Shown in pieces: positions 29,656-31,123 of a DNA stretch of 31,123 bases. Numbering within the stretch: position 1 is the first letter of the stretch; every line of letters starts with the position of its first letter. Both the position numbers and the translations under genes were made by a program. The notes beneath the pieces were generated by a model. The model was not told the origin of the DNA. It worked only from the letters and a program-made list of their open reading frames with translations, and made no database searches. Origin of the DNA: JBDHWG01 sp046328525 (GTDB lineage: Bacteria; Chloroflexota; Anaerolineae; Epilineales; JAHCIE01); NCBI GenBank assembly GCA_046328525.1, contig JAXLWK010000019.1, positions 1-31,123 of the forward strand, in the 5' to 3' direction.

Positions 29656-30957
29656 TTACTGCGCGACGTCTGGCTGCGTCGCTACGGCGCTGACGCCGGA
29701 ACGCACCCGTGGGCGCGGCGCCGCCAGGAGTGACCCGTACAGCGCGGCGGTGCGCTCGGCGACCGTCGCCCACGTGAACTCGCGCTCGACACGCTCCCGC
29801 GCCGCCTTGCCCATCTCCGCCATCAGCTCTGGCTGCGCCAGCAAGAATTCCAGGCGGTCCGCCAGAGCCTCCGGCGCGCGCGGCGGCACCAGGAAGCCGG
29901 TGCGGCCATCGCGGATCGTGAAGGTGATGCCGCCCACGGCCGACCCGATGACGGGCCGCCCACACGCCTGGGCCTCGAGCGGCGTCAGGCCGAACGGCTC
30001 GTACCACGGCGTCGTCACTGCCACATCGCCGGCGCTGTAGTAGTAGCGCAGCTCGTCCGGCTGGCGCTTGCCGACGAAGCGCACGCGGTCGCGGATGCCC
30101 AGCTCGTCCACCATGCGTTGCAGCACGCCAATCTCCGGCGTCTTTTCCGGGTCGCCATCAGCCGTCTCGCCGCCGACAAGCAGAAGCGTGACCGGCAGCG
30201 ACGAGCGGCGCATGAGCAGGCCCATCGCCTGCACAAGATTCCGCACATCCTTGCGCGGCAGCATGCGGCCGACGTAGGCTACCACGGGGCCGTCGGTGTC
30301 GAGGCCGATGGTGCGGCGGGCCTCGTCGCGCGGAACGGGCCGGAAGCGCTCGATGTTGACGGCCGACGGGATGACGCTGACCTTGCTGACGCTCGCGCCG
30401 TAGTCGTGGATCAGCTCGGCCTCCTCGCTGGGGCACTGGGCGATGAGGCGGTCCACGTCGCGGATGATGCCCATCTCGACGGCAATGCGGTCGTCCGGGC
30501 TTGTGTCGGCCCCGCCCTGGTGGCGCTGCTTCGTCTTGCCCATAGCGTGGAAGATCTGCACCGCCGGGATGCCCAGGCGCTTGCGCAGGCGCGCGGCGAC
30601 CCAGCCGGACATCCAGAAGTTGCCATGCGCGATGTCGTAGCGCGCGCCGTCCCGCAGCATGAACTGGAGTAGGGCGTCGCGGAAGGCGGGCATCAGCGGC
30701 CACAGCCTGTCCTTGAGCACAAACTCGGCCGGGCCGACCGTCAGGTTGACGACGCGGACGCCGGGCGCCCACTGGACGATTTCGGGCACAGCCGGGTTGT
30801 CGCGGCGGGTGAAGACGTCAACGGTGTGGCCGAGGCGGCCCAGGTGGCGGCTTACTTCGTCCACGTACACATTCTGCCCGCCGGCGTCCTCGCTGCCGAG
30901 GAGGGCCATGGGGCTGGCGTGCTCACTAATGAAAGCGATACGTGCTGGCCGATTCAT
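29656..30957 (-). CDS. GT4-family glycosyltransferase
   Basis: This 433-residue GT-B enzyme is a retaining glycosyltransferase of family 4, of the sucrose-phosphate-synthase/MshA-like type. The N-terminal domain begins RIAFISEHASP with the glycine loop GGQNVYVDE (26-34). The C-terminal domain carries VVAYVGRMLPRKDVRNL (225-241) and the E-x7-E motif of GT4, E320 to E328 in YEPFGLTPLE. ATG 30957 is preceded on the minus strand by AAGGA seven bases upstream. It is the first gene of the leftward cluster. The 83 bases to the IS copy at 31041 show no convincing promoter, so the IS end may influence expression (inference). Confidence 0.87.
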   Translation of the reverse strand: MNRPARIAFISEHASPMALLGSEDAGGQNVYVDEVSRHLGRLGHTVDVFTRRDNPAVPEIVQWAPGVRVVNLTVGPAEFVLKDRLWPLMPAFRDALLQFMLRDGARYDIAHGNFWMSGWVAARLRKRLGIPAVQIFHAMGKTKQRHQGGADTSPDDRIAVEMGIIRDVDRLIAQCPSEEAELIHDYGASVSKVSVIPSAVNIERFRPVPRDEARRTIGLDTDGPVVAYVGRMLPRKDVRNLVQAMGLLMRRSSLPVTLLLVGGETADGDPEKTPEIGVLQRMVDELGIRDRVRFVGKRQPDELRYYYSAGDVAVTTPWYEPFGLTPLEAQACGRPVIGSAVGGITFTIRDGRTGFLVPPRAPEALADRLEFLLAQPELMAEMGKAARERVEREFTWATVAERTAALYGSLLAAPRPRVRSGVSAVATQPDVAQ

Positions 30958-31040
30958 CTGTCTATCCTTCTACTCTCTCGCCCATCCTAACGCTCTATCT
31001 TTGCACTTTGCGTTCGCGGGGGCAGTGGGGGCCGCAGGCC

Positions 31041-31123
31041 CATAAGCGCTAACTTAAGGCGTGGTAGGTGTCGCACGTTAACAAGTGACAAGAGAAGCTA
31101 ACCACACACGGGCCGCCGCCGCA
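31041..31123 (-). mobile_element. Second IS4-family copy, cut by the window edge
   Basis: From CATAAGCGCTAACTTAAG onward this matches 2840-2922 in the same orientation, with about three differences in 83 bases by eye. It is preceded by GGCCGCAGGCC (31030-31040), the likely target duplication, again of the form GGC-N5-GCC. The rest of the element lies outside the window. Confidence 0.88.
31078..31123 (-). CDS. C-terminal end of IS4-family transposase (partial)
   Basis: The last codons of a transposase read AAAARVWLASLVTC and stop, identical to the end of the transposase at 2877-4208. The gene continues past the right edge. Whether it is intact cannot be judged. Confidence 0.8.
   Translation of the reverse strand, partial: AAAARVWLASLVTC

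Overview
This is a GC-rich bacterial chromosome segment, most likely from a Chloroflexota (Anaerolineae-like) organism. That assignment is an inference. It rests on codon use, abundant large GT-C and YfhO membrane proteins, a type 2 IleRS, many small palindromic repeats, and no sign of outer-membrane genes. No rRNA, tRNA, CRISPR array or oriC-type DnaA-box cluster was seen.

Left part (1-11838), accessory. A YfhO-type membrane protein is followed by a mosaic of small palindromes holding an IS4-family element (2840-4326, 11-bp target duplication). Two divergent GT-C (PMT/ArnT-like) glycosyltransferases come next, sharing related C-terminal beta modules. The rightward one carries two dispersed palindromic repeats fused in frame into its loops. 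Then comes a translationally coupled mcrB-mcrC pair, a type IV restriction-like system with an unassigned N-terminal domain and a promoter that predicts a leaderless mRNA.

Middle (11839-15799). A second IS (11928-13485, 60-bp inverted repeats, 5-bp target duplication) has split a long palindromic repeat. After it come an alpha/beta hydrolase, an aminoglycoside-phosphotransferase-fold kinase and a DUF2007 protein with a consensus promoter.

Housekeeping core (15816-23866), all rightward: dnaN, infC (apparently starting at AUC), rpmI, rplT, a TrmH/SpoU RNA methyltransferase, ileS, a TraR/DksA-type zinc-finger protein and lspA. Several good promoters and a rho-independent terminator after rplT are visible. 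The spacers before rpmI and rplT are long and rich in hairpins. A bidirectional terminator closes the block.

Right part (23924-30957), all leftward. Transcription order is GT4 glycosyltransferase, GT2 glycosyltransferase, SDR oxidoreductase, a GHMP (HddA-like) kinase, a bifunctional HldE-like kinase/nucleotidyltransferase, then a PucR/CdaR regulator. This looks like a nucleotide-heptose and surface-glycan cluster. The window ends in a second, diverged copy of the IS4 element in the same orientation, so the two copies bracket about 27 kb that includes essential genes.
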